DNA of 64,000 nt from Arenicola marina (taxonomy: Eukaryota > Annelida > Polychaeta > Arenicolidae). Location of the stretch: positions 29,325,639-29,389,638 of the forward strand of contig OZ025263.1 of the NCBI GenBank assembly GCA_964019135.1, read 5' to 3'. Below are positions 22,641 to 34,754 of the stretch, one piece after another. The notes under the pieces are model-generated. The model ran no database searches and was not told where the DNA came from. It saw only the letters and a list, made by a program, of their open reading frames with translations. Within the stretch, counting starts at the first letter, position 1. Every line of letters begins with the position of its first letter. The translations under genes were made by a program, and so were the position numbers.

Positions 22641-23560
22641 GAAGCGAGATAGGTAAGGTCAAGCCCGGCTACACAGCAATAATGCATCCCGCCTTATAAT
22701 TGACTATGTTTGTACTGATAATACTAAGGAAATGACCGACTGCCTCCAAATGCCAAATGCCCGGGCTGGATAGTTTGTTGTTTTGCACACATTGTATATT
22801 CCTCTAAGGGTGCTTCCGGAGTTTTCAAAATATGCCTCGATCGATAAACCAGTGTTATATGTAGCCGCAATGCAAAAGTGTAAGGCGACAAAACAGATAT
22901 TAAGGTAAGCAACCCATAATATCAAATTAAAAGAACTCTGTATTTGTGATTATTTTATGAAAGTATATGCAATTACACACCTTCTGGTGAATTTTTAGGA
23001 CACTTTACCATACCGTTAAAATAATATACTTGATTTTTCAAGTATACCCCCATTTCACAAAATGACCAAGACGACACCTACCACGAATATGTTATTTTGC
23101 AAAAATTCAGCATAATATTAAGTCATTATCATCAGTAATAGCTCGTTGGAAAACTTAAATCTAGTGAAATACAGAAATGATATTCAAAAATGTAAATAGT
23201 AGCCCAAAAAAAGAACAAAATTGTAATAATAAAGTGCAATTATGCAAAATCAGGACAGTTTTTGCCAAAATTCGAAATGACCACCTTTACAAAATAACAT
23301 AATTTCATCAAAAATGAAAATCTTGAAACCGAACCACTGTTATCAACTTCTAAAAACATAGTGCTTGTAATAAAAATAAAGAAAAATAAAGGTAGCCGTG
23401 CAAATTTGTGAATAACACGAATTGAGGATTGGGAATGACGTGACGAGTTTCCTCTCCGGTTTCAGCTGTTGCACGGGGAGACCCCAGTGCAAGTGTCTGA
23501 TCCGTGTCACCGAGCGATACCGGTTAAAGCAATATACTTACATGTGCCATCTTAGATTTT
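22641..23560. other. A/T-rich non-coding stretch
   Basis: No supported gene. 23440-23530 has moderate GC and includes 'gtgtcaccgagcgata', which may belong to the dispersed repeat that starts downstream. Confidence 0.5.
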
Positions 23561-23562
23561 TT

Positions 23563-23892
23563 ACATTTTAGAATCAAGACTAAAATTATTTCAAATTATG
23601 ATGCATATAGTTTTTATATCTCTAAGAGTCTGTAAACAACAATTTCAACATAAAACTGCGCGGTTTATTCATATTTGCGCGCGGACGTGATAGCGAGCCG
23701 CGGTCGACATCACACACAAAATACCGAACAGCGAACAGGCGTGCATGGATATAAAGCCGGCCATCAACTTCTGCTCCGGTGACCAAATTGCTTCTCTCCG
23801 GATAGCCCACAATCTTTCAGGATTTAAATTAAAAATAGAATATACATATTTGACATGGGTAAGAGGTTGGTAAACAAAAAATTACCGAATAT
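23563..23892 (+). repeat. Dispersed repeat, copy 1 (inverted copy at 33318-33632)
   Basis: Shares, in inverted order, 'acattttagaatcaa', 'caacaatttcaacataaa', 'gcgagccgcggtcgacatca', 'ataaagccggcc' and 'atttgacatgg' with 33318-33632. Moderately diverged. Class unknown; no coding capacity or terminal repeats recognised. Confidence 0.8.
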
Positions 23893-24175
23893 AATGCTTT
23901 AAACCACTTGTTGCTTTGTAAACAGTCAGCCACAATCGTACAGGCCGACTGAGTTCAAAAATACAGACCTGATGTTAAAATACAAATCAATTATTTTTTA
24001 GACATGATGAAGATATCCTTAATGAAACCGTAATGAAATTATTTTCCTACAGCTGCCACGTAAATTATAATAAAGCAACTTACAAATCGAGGGATATAGC
24101 GAATTTCAAATTATGTCTGTTCGGAAAAGTGTTATCAACATTGTCTGTTCTTTTTAGTGTAAGATACTGTCAGAT

Positions 24176-24455
24176 CTAACAAAACCGGGAATAAATTAGT
24201 AAAACCGGGAATTAATTATTTAAACTAGGAGCAAATAATGAGTCAAACCAGGAGTAAATAACGACCAGCAATTTACCATTGTAACTGGGAGTTAAACATG
24301 AACACAGTAAGAATTTTTTTAACCCGAACTATAAATTTAAACCGGGAGTAAGTAATTCAAACTTGTAATTGTATATAAAACGGGGAACAAAATACATGAA
24401 ATATTAAAAACGCGAAAAAATGATTCAAACGGAGAGTTTATTGTTTATATGATGA
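24176..24455. repeat. Degenerate ~26-30-bp tandem repeat
   Basis: Units of 'aaaccgggaataaatta' type. The last unit resumes at 26069 ('tatgattcaaaccgg'), so the transposon at 24459-26066 is inserted into this array. Confidence 0.7.
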
Positions 24456-24458
24456 GTA

Positions 24459-26066
24459 GGGGAACATGGGGCAAAATTACCCATCGGGGTCAAATGGCCC
24501 ACCACAATATCGCGCACTTGCGGTGCTGCCACCTGTTTTAAAGCGTTTTATAGTATTCCTGTTTGTTACGTGAAACCTTAACAAATCTACATGGGCGCTG
24601 AAGCAGACAGCTGACCTTCATTACCGAAGTAAAAGATTCTGGGCTGTTTCCATCTATGGTAAACACTGGAAGAAAGTAGAGCTCAGTAGATACTAGATTG
24701 GGGAATTTTTTTGATAAATTAACACGATCAAAGATAAGTCCAAGTCAAGCCCCAAACGTGATTCAGATGCGGAATATACTGCGCCGTATTTTTCATACAG
24801 CGGTCAAATGTTAAGATTACTAACAGGGGCAAAATGACCCACGGTGCTTGGGGCAAAATGACCCAGTGGGCCGTTTTACCCACATCCAATTTAATATGTA
24901 GGCCTTTACTCTAACAGAAACGATTATCTTTAGCAAACTTGATGATATGTCCACTGAATCGGAACATCTTTGATGATCATGAATATGCTTAAAGAAGAAA
25001 ACGATGTGCGTCACAGGAAGCTTGAAAAAGGGAGAGTTGTACGTCCCTGGGAGCCGGAAGCGTTGATTGAGGCAGAGCCAGGCGGCACGCGATATCGTGT
25101 CTCCTTTCGATACATACAGCTCGTCAGGATAAAACACAGATGGGGAGCCGGGGGGGGGGGGTACTATTATACAAATCTGCAAACCTGGTGGGGGGGTTCC
25201 GCGGGTGCCTTGATGCCTGAGAAAGCGGATATTTGTGATGAAGAAGATACCCCTATACAGCGGGCATTTATGATGAAGATACTAATATAGAGCGAATATT
25301 TTAACACTTGCGATCGTGGGGGGAGGGGGGTGGCTTTGAAAATGTGCGTTCATAGAGCGGATTTCGGCGGTTGAAAAGGGGGGGCTTTACCCCGGAACCC
25401 CCCCCCCCAACAAACCCAGCAATGTATTTTTTAACCCCTCTTCCCTAAATCCGGGGGCGGGGCGGTTTCTGGGTCGGATCCAGATATGCTGGATAGGGGG
25501 CCGGTAAATGGTATAAATTATATACATTTCCGCCCTAAAAAGGGGGGCCGGGGCCGGGTCGCCCCCCCCCCCCTTGGACCCGCCCCTGCCCCGGGTCTGT
25601 TCAACAGTAGGACTTCGCATGAAAGCTGAGTTCCGCGCCTCAAACGGCCTAAATTTTGCACTGAAAAATGGCAAAAAGTGGGGAAAGAGGGTGTCCCCCC
25701 CCCCCCGCCCGATCCGCCTCTGCTGACGTAAACGTTTTTTTGAATTCCTGTGTGTGATCCTTCTGGGTCAAACTGTTTCAGAGAGTTTTGAGTTTGCCTT
25801 CTTAGGCTGTTCAGTTCACTCATTAACATGCCGATATAATGTGCTGACCAAATTGCCCCATTAGGGGGGCAAAATGACCCACTGTGACATAAAACATGTT
25901 TTTTGTGCTTAGTAAAAATTTTGTTCTTGTCCCTCGCATGTATCCAAGCTATGTTATTCACAATACTACTGTTGTCAGTTTACCAAAATTTGGCTCTTTT
26001 TATAGCACTGCTTGTCCTCCAAAAAATACAAAGAAGTTAAGGTGGTCATTTTGCCCCATGTTCCCC
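24459..26066. mobile_element. Non-autonomous DNA transposon with terminal inverted repeats
   Basis: The ends are perfect inverted repeats of at least 19 bases (GGGGAACATGGGGCAAAAT at 24459-24477, its complement at 26048-26066), flanked by TA on both sides. Subterminal copies of 'ggggcaaaatgaccca' at 24833, 24853 and 25866 strengthen the case. No transposase is recognisable in the roughly 1.6 kb. TA flanks suggest a Tc1/mariner/pogo-type insertion. However, tatatgat also occurs on both sides (24446-24453 and 26067-26074), which would fit an 8-bp duplication, so the superfamily is open. Confidence 0.85.
25384..25723. mobile_element. Possible nested hAT-like MITE remnants
   Basis: Two rightward ends of CAG-GGCGG type next to long C runs: 'ggacccgcccctg' ending near 25590 and 'gatccgcctctg' ending near 25723. 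Matching left ends are not clear. They lie inside the 24459-26066 transposon, so they would be younger than it. Confidence 0.35.
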
Positions 26067-26090
26067 TATATGATTCAAACCGGTTGAGCG

Positions 26091-27290
26091 CAACTCTCAC
26101 GTCTAATGCATTCGTCACCTCTGCCAGGCATCAATAACATTTACGGAGCCGTCCCCTGTCTCCCGGGTATAAGGATAAACTATCGTTTTTTTCCCTGTCT
26201 TTCACTTGTTGCATAATGGCGTCACTCAATATAGATGATCCCGTAGGGTTACCTTGTCGATGTGTCCGCAAAGCCCACCAATAAGCTTACATATATACAG
26301 AGCCAATTATACGAGTCCACCCTCTGCTGGGATTTGCCAATGAAAACCACGGGCACACGTTTTCGCCGTGATATCGACTGTAACCATGGCACCGCAGGGG
26401 GATACGATTGGGTATGGGGAGACTGGGGAGGGAAGGGGAGTACATGGCTCACTGCAAAAAAATGCTCTTTCTGATGACGTCACCAAGGGGTGGCTGCATT
26501 ATAGGTGTCGCTAGCTGCCTACTATGGTACTAGTGGCTTTTTAGTGTCGTACCCGCGCCTACCCCAAAGCAGCCTCACGTCAGTTTGTGTTATCAGGAAT
26601 AATCACGCCATTGTGAACGGTGTGAAAGCTGTTAGGTAACTTCTTACACCTCACACAATTAATACTGCATAGCACCTGTCCACTGACACCGCTAATTGCT
26701 CACAAACATGCTATAATTGTCTACTATAAGCATCAAGCGAATGACGCTTGGGATTCCGCAACTTAAATTAATTACTATGAGACAGAAGAGTGATTGCTGT
26801 TCCAGATAGATATTCAAACAGATTTGACTCTCTTTTGCAAGCCGAGAATGAATCTGTTCATTGCAAAGCAACCGTCAAATGTCATATCGCATGAGAGTCG
26901 TATGGACAGATTGTCATACTACAAACTCGTTTTTAGCACGACGGCCCCGCTGTGGAGGTAGCTGCAGCGGTATCTTAATGACTATTTCCAATGCGCCAAA
27001 GTATTTTTATCTTGTGAATGTCACAATTGGATTTATACCCACGGTACTTGTTTATTGGCTTCAGCGGACGTGTCCAGGGATTTCTTGGAAGTCGTACAAC
27101 CAGGTTAAATTGTCCGATGTTACAAAGCACGTGGGCCGCTTACGAATATTTCAGATTTGCAAATGTTTTTTTACCCCAATAAACTTCGGAAATAGAATTA
27201 AGTGAATAAAAGAGCAGCGTTTCACATTTTATGTTCCTTGAGGTATCCCGATTTTCATAATCGGCCTCACTTTAAGGGGTCCGGAAGGGG
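26091..27290. other. Non-coding, no gene supported
   Basis: The 114-residue open frame at 26861-27205 has no recognisable domain and no splice or promoter context, and was left out. Confidence 0.45.
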
Positions 27291-27299
27291 GTTCCAATG

Positions 27300-27665
27300 T
27301 CCAGTGTGGATATTTCTAAATTCTCAGTGTCGAATGTCGAAGGTTTACGACGTACGCAGGGGCATAGCCCGGCCCTGGAGTAAGTATGCTCACCTGCTGC
27401 ACATGAACTAAAACACAAATTACTCCCGAACAACACGATTGTACGTACCGGCACAACCCAGGGTGTACGCACGTGCGTGCGGGCGAACGGCTGGTTACAC
27501 CTCAGGTACTGTGTCGCTTTTTGGCTAAGTTCAGTGTCGTTTTTTTCTAAATCTGTGTCGATATCGCTTGTTTAGATCCTTAACGTCGGACCTTGTGGGT
27601 CAATGTCGAATGTCGATTTTTCAAATATCCATGTGTCGCGTGTCGCCATTCAACCCTTCCAGACC
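27300..27665 (+). repeat. TGTCG-rich dispersed repeat, copy 1
   Basis: Repeated 'tgtcgattttt', 'gtgtcg' and 'aatgtcgaatgtcg' motifs ending in 'cccttccagacccctact'. Related copies are at 33785-33930 (inverted motifs, ending 'cccttccagaccgctact') and 38985-39165. Confidence 0.6.
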
Positions 27666-27854
27666 CCTACTTTACTACCATTTTCGCTAAACGAATTCAC
27701 CAAGGCTCCGTTCAGGGAAGTCATGATAAAACGACAATAAGAATTCTCAAGCTGGAAGAGGATTTGACCCACAACTGATCTTATCTTTCGAGATTAATCG
27801 AGGCATCCTCTCTAACGTGGCTAGTCGCGTGCGGATCGGTCATGGCGCGGACGT

Positions 27855-28633
27855 CCTGATTTAGTATTGACTTAGTCTTGATTCAGTTCCGATTTAGTCC
27901 AGATTTAGCCTAGATTCAGTCCAGATTCAGTCTGGATTCAGTCTGGATTCAGTCCAGATTCAGTCTGGATTCACACGTGATTGAATCCTGATTCAGATTT
28001 GATTGAGTCCGGTTTCAGACTTGATTTAGTTTAGATTCAGTTCAGATTTAGTCCAGATTCAGTCCAGATTCAGTCCGGATTCAGACTTGATTCAGTCCTG
28101 ATTCAGACGTGATTTAGTCCTCAGACTTGATTCAGTCCAGATTCAGCCTGTATTCAGACTTGATTGAATCCTGATTTAGACTTGATTGAGTCCTAATTCA
28201 GACTTGATTCAGTTCAGATTCAGTCCAGATTCAGTCCTGATTCGGTCCAGATTCAGTTCGGATTCAGACTTGATTCAGTCCTGATTCAGACGTGATTGAG
28301 TCCTGGACTTGATTCAGTCCAGATTCAGCCTGGATTCAGACTTGATTGAATCCAGATTCAGTCCAGATTCAGTCCAGATTCAGTCCTGTTTCAGTCCGGA
28401 TTCAGACTTGATTCAGTCCTGATTTACACGTGATTTAGTCCTCAGACTTGATTCAGTCCAGATTCAGTCCTGAATCAGTCAAGATTCAGTCCTGAATCAG
28501 TCCTGATTCAGTTCTGATTCAGTTCAGATTCAGTTCTGATTCAGTGCTGATTCAGTGCTGATTCGGTCCTGATTCAGTCCTGATTCAGTCCTGATTCATT
28601 CCTGATTCAGTCCTGATTCGCTCATGATTCAGT
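27855..28633. repeat. 11-bp minisatellite (gattcagtcct)
   Basis: About 70 degenerate units of 'gattcagtcct' (variants 'gattcagtcca', 'gattcagactt'). The unit is most uniform at the right end (28500-28630). No coding function. Confidence 0.95.
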
Positions 28634-28762
28634 AAACGTCATCGGTAATCCGAAAAGGATCGTTGTCATGGTGACCACGCCCAATGCGCCCTGTGACTCC
28701 CACGCCTTGCTTTATCAGCTTACACAGGGCCACTTCGTAATCCGGAGAGACAGGTGCTTCCC

Positions 28763-28866
28763 TTGTGTGGTGGTTAGTGCATTGGAATGCGGATCAACAA
28801 GTCCTGGCTTCGATCAAATCCCGGCCCGGGCACCAATTCTGGGGTATGTTTTTATTATTCACGCTC
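28763..28866 (+). mobile_element. SINE family B, tRNA-like head
   Basis: A-box-like 'tggttagtgcattgg' and B-box-like 'ggcttcgatcaaatcc', then 'cggcccgggcac' and 'ctggggtatg', parallel to 40051-40150. The 3' part is not recognisable. It is a pol III-type retroposon head, not a tRNA gene: no cloverleaf acceptor pairing is evident. Confidence 0.6.
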
Positions 28867-31390
28867 CATCGTCATTTGAAGACCGTTGGTGGAGCCGTTT
28901 AACCCTTGCGCGGGCCACAAGGCGGGCTCTATTACCGGTTAAGGTCTTTTGGGGACAACCAAAAAACACGTGCTTATAAAACGAATGCGCATCACGCTGG
29001 TGCTTTCCTACAGTTGCGTGACGCGCATACATTGTAGTCAACGTTTTAGTGTTGGGAACCGGCTGGCTGCGCGGTTTGTGCGTGAAAAATCGAGTGGGTG
29101 TGAAACTATTTTTTTTGCTTTGCTTTGGTCCATGCATTCCTAACTATAAAATCAAAACATTTAAAGATAAGACATTTATCTGTCCATAATGCATGTGGTC
29201 CGTTTGATGAGACTGTTGGTAGCTTTGTATTTTGAGGTAAATCATCGGCGTTTACAAATGGAACACGCCTGGTCAGTCCATATAAGGAGCGTTTTTACGT
29301 AACTATAGATCCGCGAGTAGACATGCGAGTCCTGATGAGTATTACGTCATACGACATGGAAACCCTTCGCAGTGCATTAGCCCGCCTGGCACTGGCACTG
29401 TGACAGTCACTCATGAGACAGCCCCATTCTGCTTTATCAACTGTCTGACCGCTCATATATTACATGCATCTACTCTGATGGTTAGAATTCCGATATACGC
29501 ATTAAATTCAGTGGTTAGTTGTCCATCCAAGGCCAGCTTCGGCCCACGCGAGTCATGATGATTAATACGTCATTCGCTTCGGTCGGTTTTGTGTGTGAAG
29601 CGAGTGAAGGCAAACAGCTGACAGGCAGACAAGACGTATAGGCTGTTGATGCTAGGCATTGACACAGAGCATAAGTATCCCTGTATCGTGAGGTCTCGAT
29701 CAGTGCCGCATGGCGACTGTACATCGTTATCTGTCCATGAGGGGAATAGGTAGATCTAAGTGAGATCTCATCCATTAATTATCATATGGCAGAACGCCAG
29801 TAAACTAGAAATTACGACCGGCCATTTGACCTGAAGCTATCGATCATGCAGGCCTCTCGCGGAATAACGGAAGGACGGCTATCGTCGACTTTCGTCCAGA
29901 TGCCGGGTCGTCACTGCTAGCCCTAGCCCCAGTTGTGTGGCTGTGTGAGGGGGCAAAACTACGACATACTGGTTTTAGAGGTAAGTGCTGCTTAGTATGT
30001 TTTACATAGAAGGCGTATGACGGCCACCCAAGGGGCTCAGGGGTAACAGGCTTGGTTCGATATGTGGTCCTAGGCTGTGGGCCCTGTCAGATTTGTGTCT
30101 GTCCTACAGCCACAACACTGAGGCTATGCAAGCCCCATCGGGATCAGTAATCGATATTGGCAAAACACATTGATTGTTTGGTTTTGCTTTCAGAAAATAG
30201 TAGTCCGTTCTGTGTAAGGACCCTTGTGAATCTAACCGCTGGAGGTGTGACAGGTTAACACCAGGACTTCCCTGACAACTAGATTAACGTGTGAATGATA
30301 TTTTTCTCTCAGACCGAAGCCAGACCCTGTCCGCCCATTCAGCAATATGTAGCATGCGTTGTTCATGAGTATGGGGAAAAGGGGATTAAGGAGATAAAGT
30401 TTTTTTGTGACGGCTTTGATAGCATATATAGATCTGGGAAGGAACGCTTGTCGTGGGAAAGAACTTTATTCCACTGACAGATTCCACTGGATCAAGCCCT
30501 CCCACTCCCTAACGTTAACTTGAACCTCCACACGTTTCATTTTTTGAGGATTTTACCCCTTCAGCTCATTTACCCCCTCCCCCCCCCCACCCCTCCGCCC
30601 CCTACCGCGGAGTTATCAAAGTTATATTACTTGTGCCATATATATACTTTTATTATCCTCCAGGAAATATTATAGTTGTTTGTGTGAAGCTGGATGTCCT
30701 TCCGACCAAGGCGTAAGTAAAATATATATGATTATAATTTGCCATGACACCATAACGTGGTGGTTGTCATGACATTAGACCGACGGCAGGAGGACGCGCT
30801 CGTTACTCTCAGCGCTGTGACACCGTAACTATACGCCTTGACGACAAGCTGCCATAGCAACGCATTCCATGGAATTAGAGGAACAAAAACTGTCAACACA
30901 TTGCATGTCCTGAACAAAAAAATACAGTTACTGTCAGAATATTTTTGTCTGCACCGGAACAGTATCAAAAAACGAGCACGATTCTCACAATTGGACAAGG
31001 GACTTAGAATGGAAAGCGTTTTATAACTGCAATGGTTTTATAAGAAACAGTGCGAAGTAAGACAGTCGGTATATAATAATATTCGCCAGCCATTGTCGCC
31101 GACCAACAACTATGCGAAATCGCCATCAACATGTATTAGATCGTGGCACATTTTGAATTATACCCATTACAGCCACAGCCAACTGGCGCAAACTTTGCAA
31201 AGCATTATCGAGGGGGCGGTAGATAGAGAGTTGGTAGCACAAGCGATTAAAAACGACGCCGAGTATCCTACAATGTTGCTCACCAAATGTACGTAGCCTA
31301 CAGTATGACACGATGCAGGAACAAGTACTTTCGTCTTTTAGTAAAAACAAGTGTCTTCCGTTGGAATCTATATCCAAGCATTGCATCATG
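28867..31390. other. Long non-coding stretch, no gene recognised
   Basis: Only short frames. 30290-30478 has a 'ttttctctcag' acceptor-like start followed by an open frame, but no recognisable protein, so no exon is called. A C-rich run lies near 30575-30600. Confidence 0.45.
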
Positions 31391-31395
31391 GGGAT

Positions 31396-31700
31396 TTCGC
31401 CTATACTTGGCCTGTATTTGGCCTTCATATTGCCTGTATTTGACCTGAATGTGGACCATATTTGGCCTATATTCGGTCTGTATTCGGCTTGTTTTGGCCT
31501 GTATTCGGCTTGTATTCGGCCTTATTTGGCTTGTATTTGGCCTGTATTTGGCCTGCATATCGCCTGTATTAGGCTTGAATGTGGACTATATTTTGCCTGT
31601 ATTTGGCCTGTATTTCGCGTGTATTCAGCCTGTATTTGCCTCTAGTTGACTATGTTTAGCCTGTATGCCGTCTCATATCGCATGTATATCGCCTGAAACG
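31396..31700. repeat. 11-12-bp minisatellite (gcctgtatttg)
   Basis: About 25 units of 'gcctgtatttg' with variants 'gcttgtattcg' and 'gcctgaatgtg'. Plus-strand frames here are repetitive Trp/Pro/Val/Phe products of the array. Confidence 0.9.
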
Positions 31701-32400
31701 GCATGTATATGATCTGCTAATTATAAAAACCAAGCTTGGCATAACAAGATGATTCTACCTCACCAGCTATATATATACATATATCACCAAGAAACAGAAG
31801 AAAACTATTGTTTTCAATGATAGCTGAAACTTCATCCACATCATTCTGTGCGACACACAAAGATTCGTCTGAGCTTTTGTTAATTGTCACCAGTTATGAA
31901 ATCAATACGAAAAAAATATGCATATGTAATAGATATATCGGAGCCAATGAGATCGAGCTCTACCTGTCAACCCTTGACACCGGAATAAGACAACAGCGGC
32001 CTCTAAGTTCATATTACATGAAAGAGAACGATTTTTGTTTGCCTAATCTTTACCAAATCTCATAATGTGACATGTAATCTCTCTATCTCTCTCTCTCTCT
32101 CTCTTTGTACATATCTTTCTCTCTCGCCCCCCCTTTTTCTGACTATCTCTCTCCCTCTCTATCTCCCTATATGTGCACTTGGGAAACAAAACTGCACTAC
32201 CCAAATTATAATACCAGGCAACAGGTCCTAATGGCGATAACTTCTTGCTAAGCTGAATCGCATCATGACCTAAATTATTTTGTGGCGCAACCAGTTCCAT
32301 TGCTGACACGCGTTACATAAAATATCCACCTTTAATCATTTGTCATGTTGAACAATAATGATGCAGATATGTATATGTGGTTTAAATCGAGAACCTAATC
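31701..32400. other. Non-coding, with a CT-rich tract at 32080-32170
   Basis: A short (TA)n lies near 31770. No gene recognised. Confidence 0.5.
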
Positions 32401-32426
32401 TACTCTAACACCGAACTCAGGTGCGT

Positions 32427-32478
32427 GAATAAGCTTGACAAACGGTATGATTAACCATACCGTTTGTCAAGCTTATTC
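32427..32478. repeat. Perfect 23-bp inverted repeat with 6-base loop
   Basis: Left arm 32427-32449 (gaataagcttgac...), loop attaac, right arm 32456-32478, with all 23 pairs complementary. A third copy of 'gtcaagctta' follows at 32488. No terminator context applies; it may be a transposon relic or a cruciform-forming site. Confidence 0.93.
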
Positions 32479-32499
32479 AAATTTTAGTCAAGCTTACTA

Positions 32500-33317
32500 C
32501 CAGAGACTACTCCCCCGCCCCTTATACCCCCTCCCCCTCTCCCCACCCCTCTTGCCTAAGTTCCCACATCTGGTGCTATAAACATACTCGACACTGCAGG
32601 TGATAAAACACGCCATATTGAGTTGTCAGGGCTCTTAGAAGCCGTAGAAACGCTTGTGACACGAGACAATTGCAAGAGACCAATAGCCTCACGGCTAATT
32701 AACTTGCATTGCGAGACGAAGGCACTTGGCTTTGCCTGATGTAGCCACGCTGAAATAGGAGGCAGCAAATAGGTTAACGTCATGACAAGGTCGACTCCTG
32801 ACTTCTCGCGATTTTGTATTATTAACAACTGTTACACGCAGCCAATTTTTATTTGTCACTACATATGGCAATGGTTTCATCTTTATGAAATATAGGCAAG
32901 AAAATATGGGTTCAATGTTTGCGAATAACGTTGCAACAACGTTTTGAGATGACGTGATTGCAACCAAAAGCCAAGGCTGTACGAACGTTGTGTGTTTGCT
33001 GTGTTACTAAATCTACTGAAGTTCGAGACAATTTTCTTTCTATTTAAAAAAGCGAAATGGTTTATTAAGACAATGAACAATTTCCAAACAATACATATTG
33101 CATATTACTAAGATATAATATCATAATAATTGCGTAACAGTAATTAATTGTTGAAAGTTAGGTGATAAAGGGTTCACATTCTGACCAGATGTTTTAGAAT
33201 TGCGTGCATATTCCAAAATGGATACCTGCTCAAAACACATCTTTCGAAAACACAAATCCGAAAAATTAAGGTTGCGAGACGCCAGTAACCTTAAAGTAAC
33301 ATGTTCTGTCATTTTTG
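32500..33317. other. Non-coding, no gene recognised
   Basis: Starts with a C/T-rich stretch (32505-32560), then A/T-rich sequence. Part of 32960-33317 may be the outer part of the dispersed repeat. Confidence 0.45.
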
Positions 33318-33632
33318 TATTACCAACCTTTTCTCCATGTCAAATAAGTGTATTTTGTCTTGAATTAAAATCCCGAAAGCCTGTGAGCTATACGGAGAGT
33401 AGAACATTTGTTCACAGGAGCAGAAGTGGGTGGCCGGCTTTATAATCCGGCGAGCGTGTTCGCTGTTTGGTATTCTGTCTGATGTCGACCGCGGCTCGCT
33501 AGGACGTCCGCGCGCGATAAAATAGACCGCGCAGGTTTATGTTGAAATTGTTGTTTTACAAACTCAACGATATATAAAACGTATGCATCACAATAATGTG
33601 ATACCTTCAGTATTGATTCTAAAATGTAAAAA
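33318..33632 (-). repeat. Dispersed repeat, copy 2 (inverted relative to 23563-23892)
   Basis: Reverse-complement counterpart of 23563-23892, about 10 kb away. See that entry for shared blocks. Confidence 0.8.
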
Positions 33633-33784
33633 CAAGCACTCACTGAATCGCCGTTGCTGCGCCAAAGGTATCACGATAAAACAGTCGTTTAACTGAGCAA
33701 TAGGTAGCTGAGCATGTTGTTGCTAAGGTCTCAGTTGCGGCGGCCACTGTAAGGGCTCTGGGGAAGGGTTCAAATGGCGCCACG

Positions 33785-33930
33785 CGACACTTACACATTT
33801 AAAAAAATCGACATTCGATATTGACCCCAAAATTCCGACACCGAGGATCGGACGAATGCGACAGCGACGCAGGTAGTGACATTTTACAAGAAAGTCGACA
33901 CTGAACACTGCAACCTCCCTTCCAGACCGC
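33785..33930 (-). repeat. TGTCG-rich dispersed repeat, copy 2
   Basis: 'atcgacattcgatattgacc', 'ccgacaccgagg' and 'gtcgacactgaac', related to 27300-27665. Confidence 0.5.
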
Positions 33931-34027
33931 TACTGTACCTCAGCGGGTAGCGCACATATAGCTTGTGGTCGACAGTCGCAGGTTGCAACAGGGCGCCTGT
34001 GTGCAGAAATGTGGCCTAAACCATGAA
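33925..34027 (+). mobile_element. SINE family B, diverged copy
   Basis: A-box-like 'tacctcagcgggtagcgcac', B-box-like 'gcaggttgcaac', and the family's 'gtggcctaaacca' motif close behind (34011). Short and degraded. Confidence 0.5.
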
Positions 34028-34754
34028 TGTATCTAGCATTAAACTGGCTGTTGAACGTAGAATTCACGCCTGTTATTCCACATGGGGTAATATCGTGCCG
34101 CCTATCCCCACCCCATCCCAAGCCCCTGACGCTCCTCCCTTCAGTTCCGCACTCCAGCCTAAGTTCCTCCTTTCACTCTGTCGCCCTCACATTTCAACTC
34201 AACCCCAACCCCTCACCACACCCCAGATAGTTCTACCTCTCTTTTCTCCATCTTGCCCATGCCCCGCTCCCAGCCTCAGCCCCAGCCCCAGCCAGAGTTG
34301 TCCATACCCTTCCACTTAACCCCATTCCACACCCACACTTGGTCACTCCCCCCCCCCCCCCCCCCACCCTCCGCCAAGGTTGCCTGCCCACTCCCAGCCT
34401 CACATGAAGTTCAGTCCACCCGGTCAGTACCGCCCACCTAGGTTGCCGTGGTCCCTGGCCATTCCCCGATGATGACGTCTAAGCCTGCAGCCCGCCCCCA
34501 GCAGCCCGCAGTCTGCAGGCGGCCAGCTTCAGGACATTCATTGCCTGACGGGAGGTCCAAGCCGTCAATTGGTCTCCTAGTTTCATCGCTCGCCGCTGGA
34601 TGGCGCTGCCGGTCGCGTTCTTCTCGCAGCGGGTCTCGGGTAGCTGGCTATAGCCACCTACCTAGCGACCCGCGCCAGTCGCTTAGTCGCGCCAGTTGCA
34701 TAGCACTCGACTAGACGATATTTCCCCGCGCTCCTGTCCTGCGGGCTACGGCCG
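34028..34754. other. C-rich then CpG-rich stretch, no gene
   Basis: 34130-34400 is pyrimidine/C-rich with a C run near 34350. 34440-34750 is GC-rich with many CpG. The Pro-rich frames here are compositional. Confidence 0.5.

Noticed and set aside
26861-27205. 114-residue open frame on the plus strand
   Set aside because: No recognisable domain, no supporting splice or promoter signals, and composition like the surrounding non-coding DNA.
30290-30478. Possible internal exon with a pyrimidine tract and CAG acceptor
   Set aside because: The peptide is not recognisable and no partner exon or donor could be paired with it.
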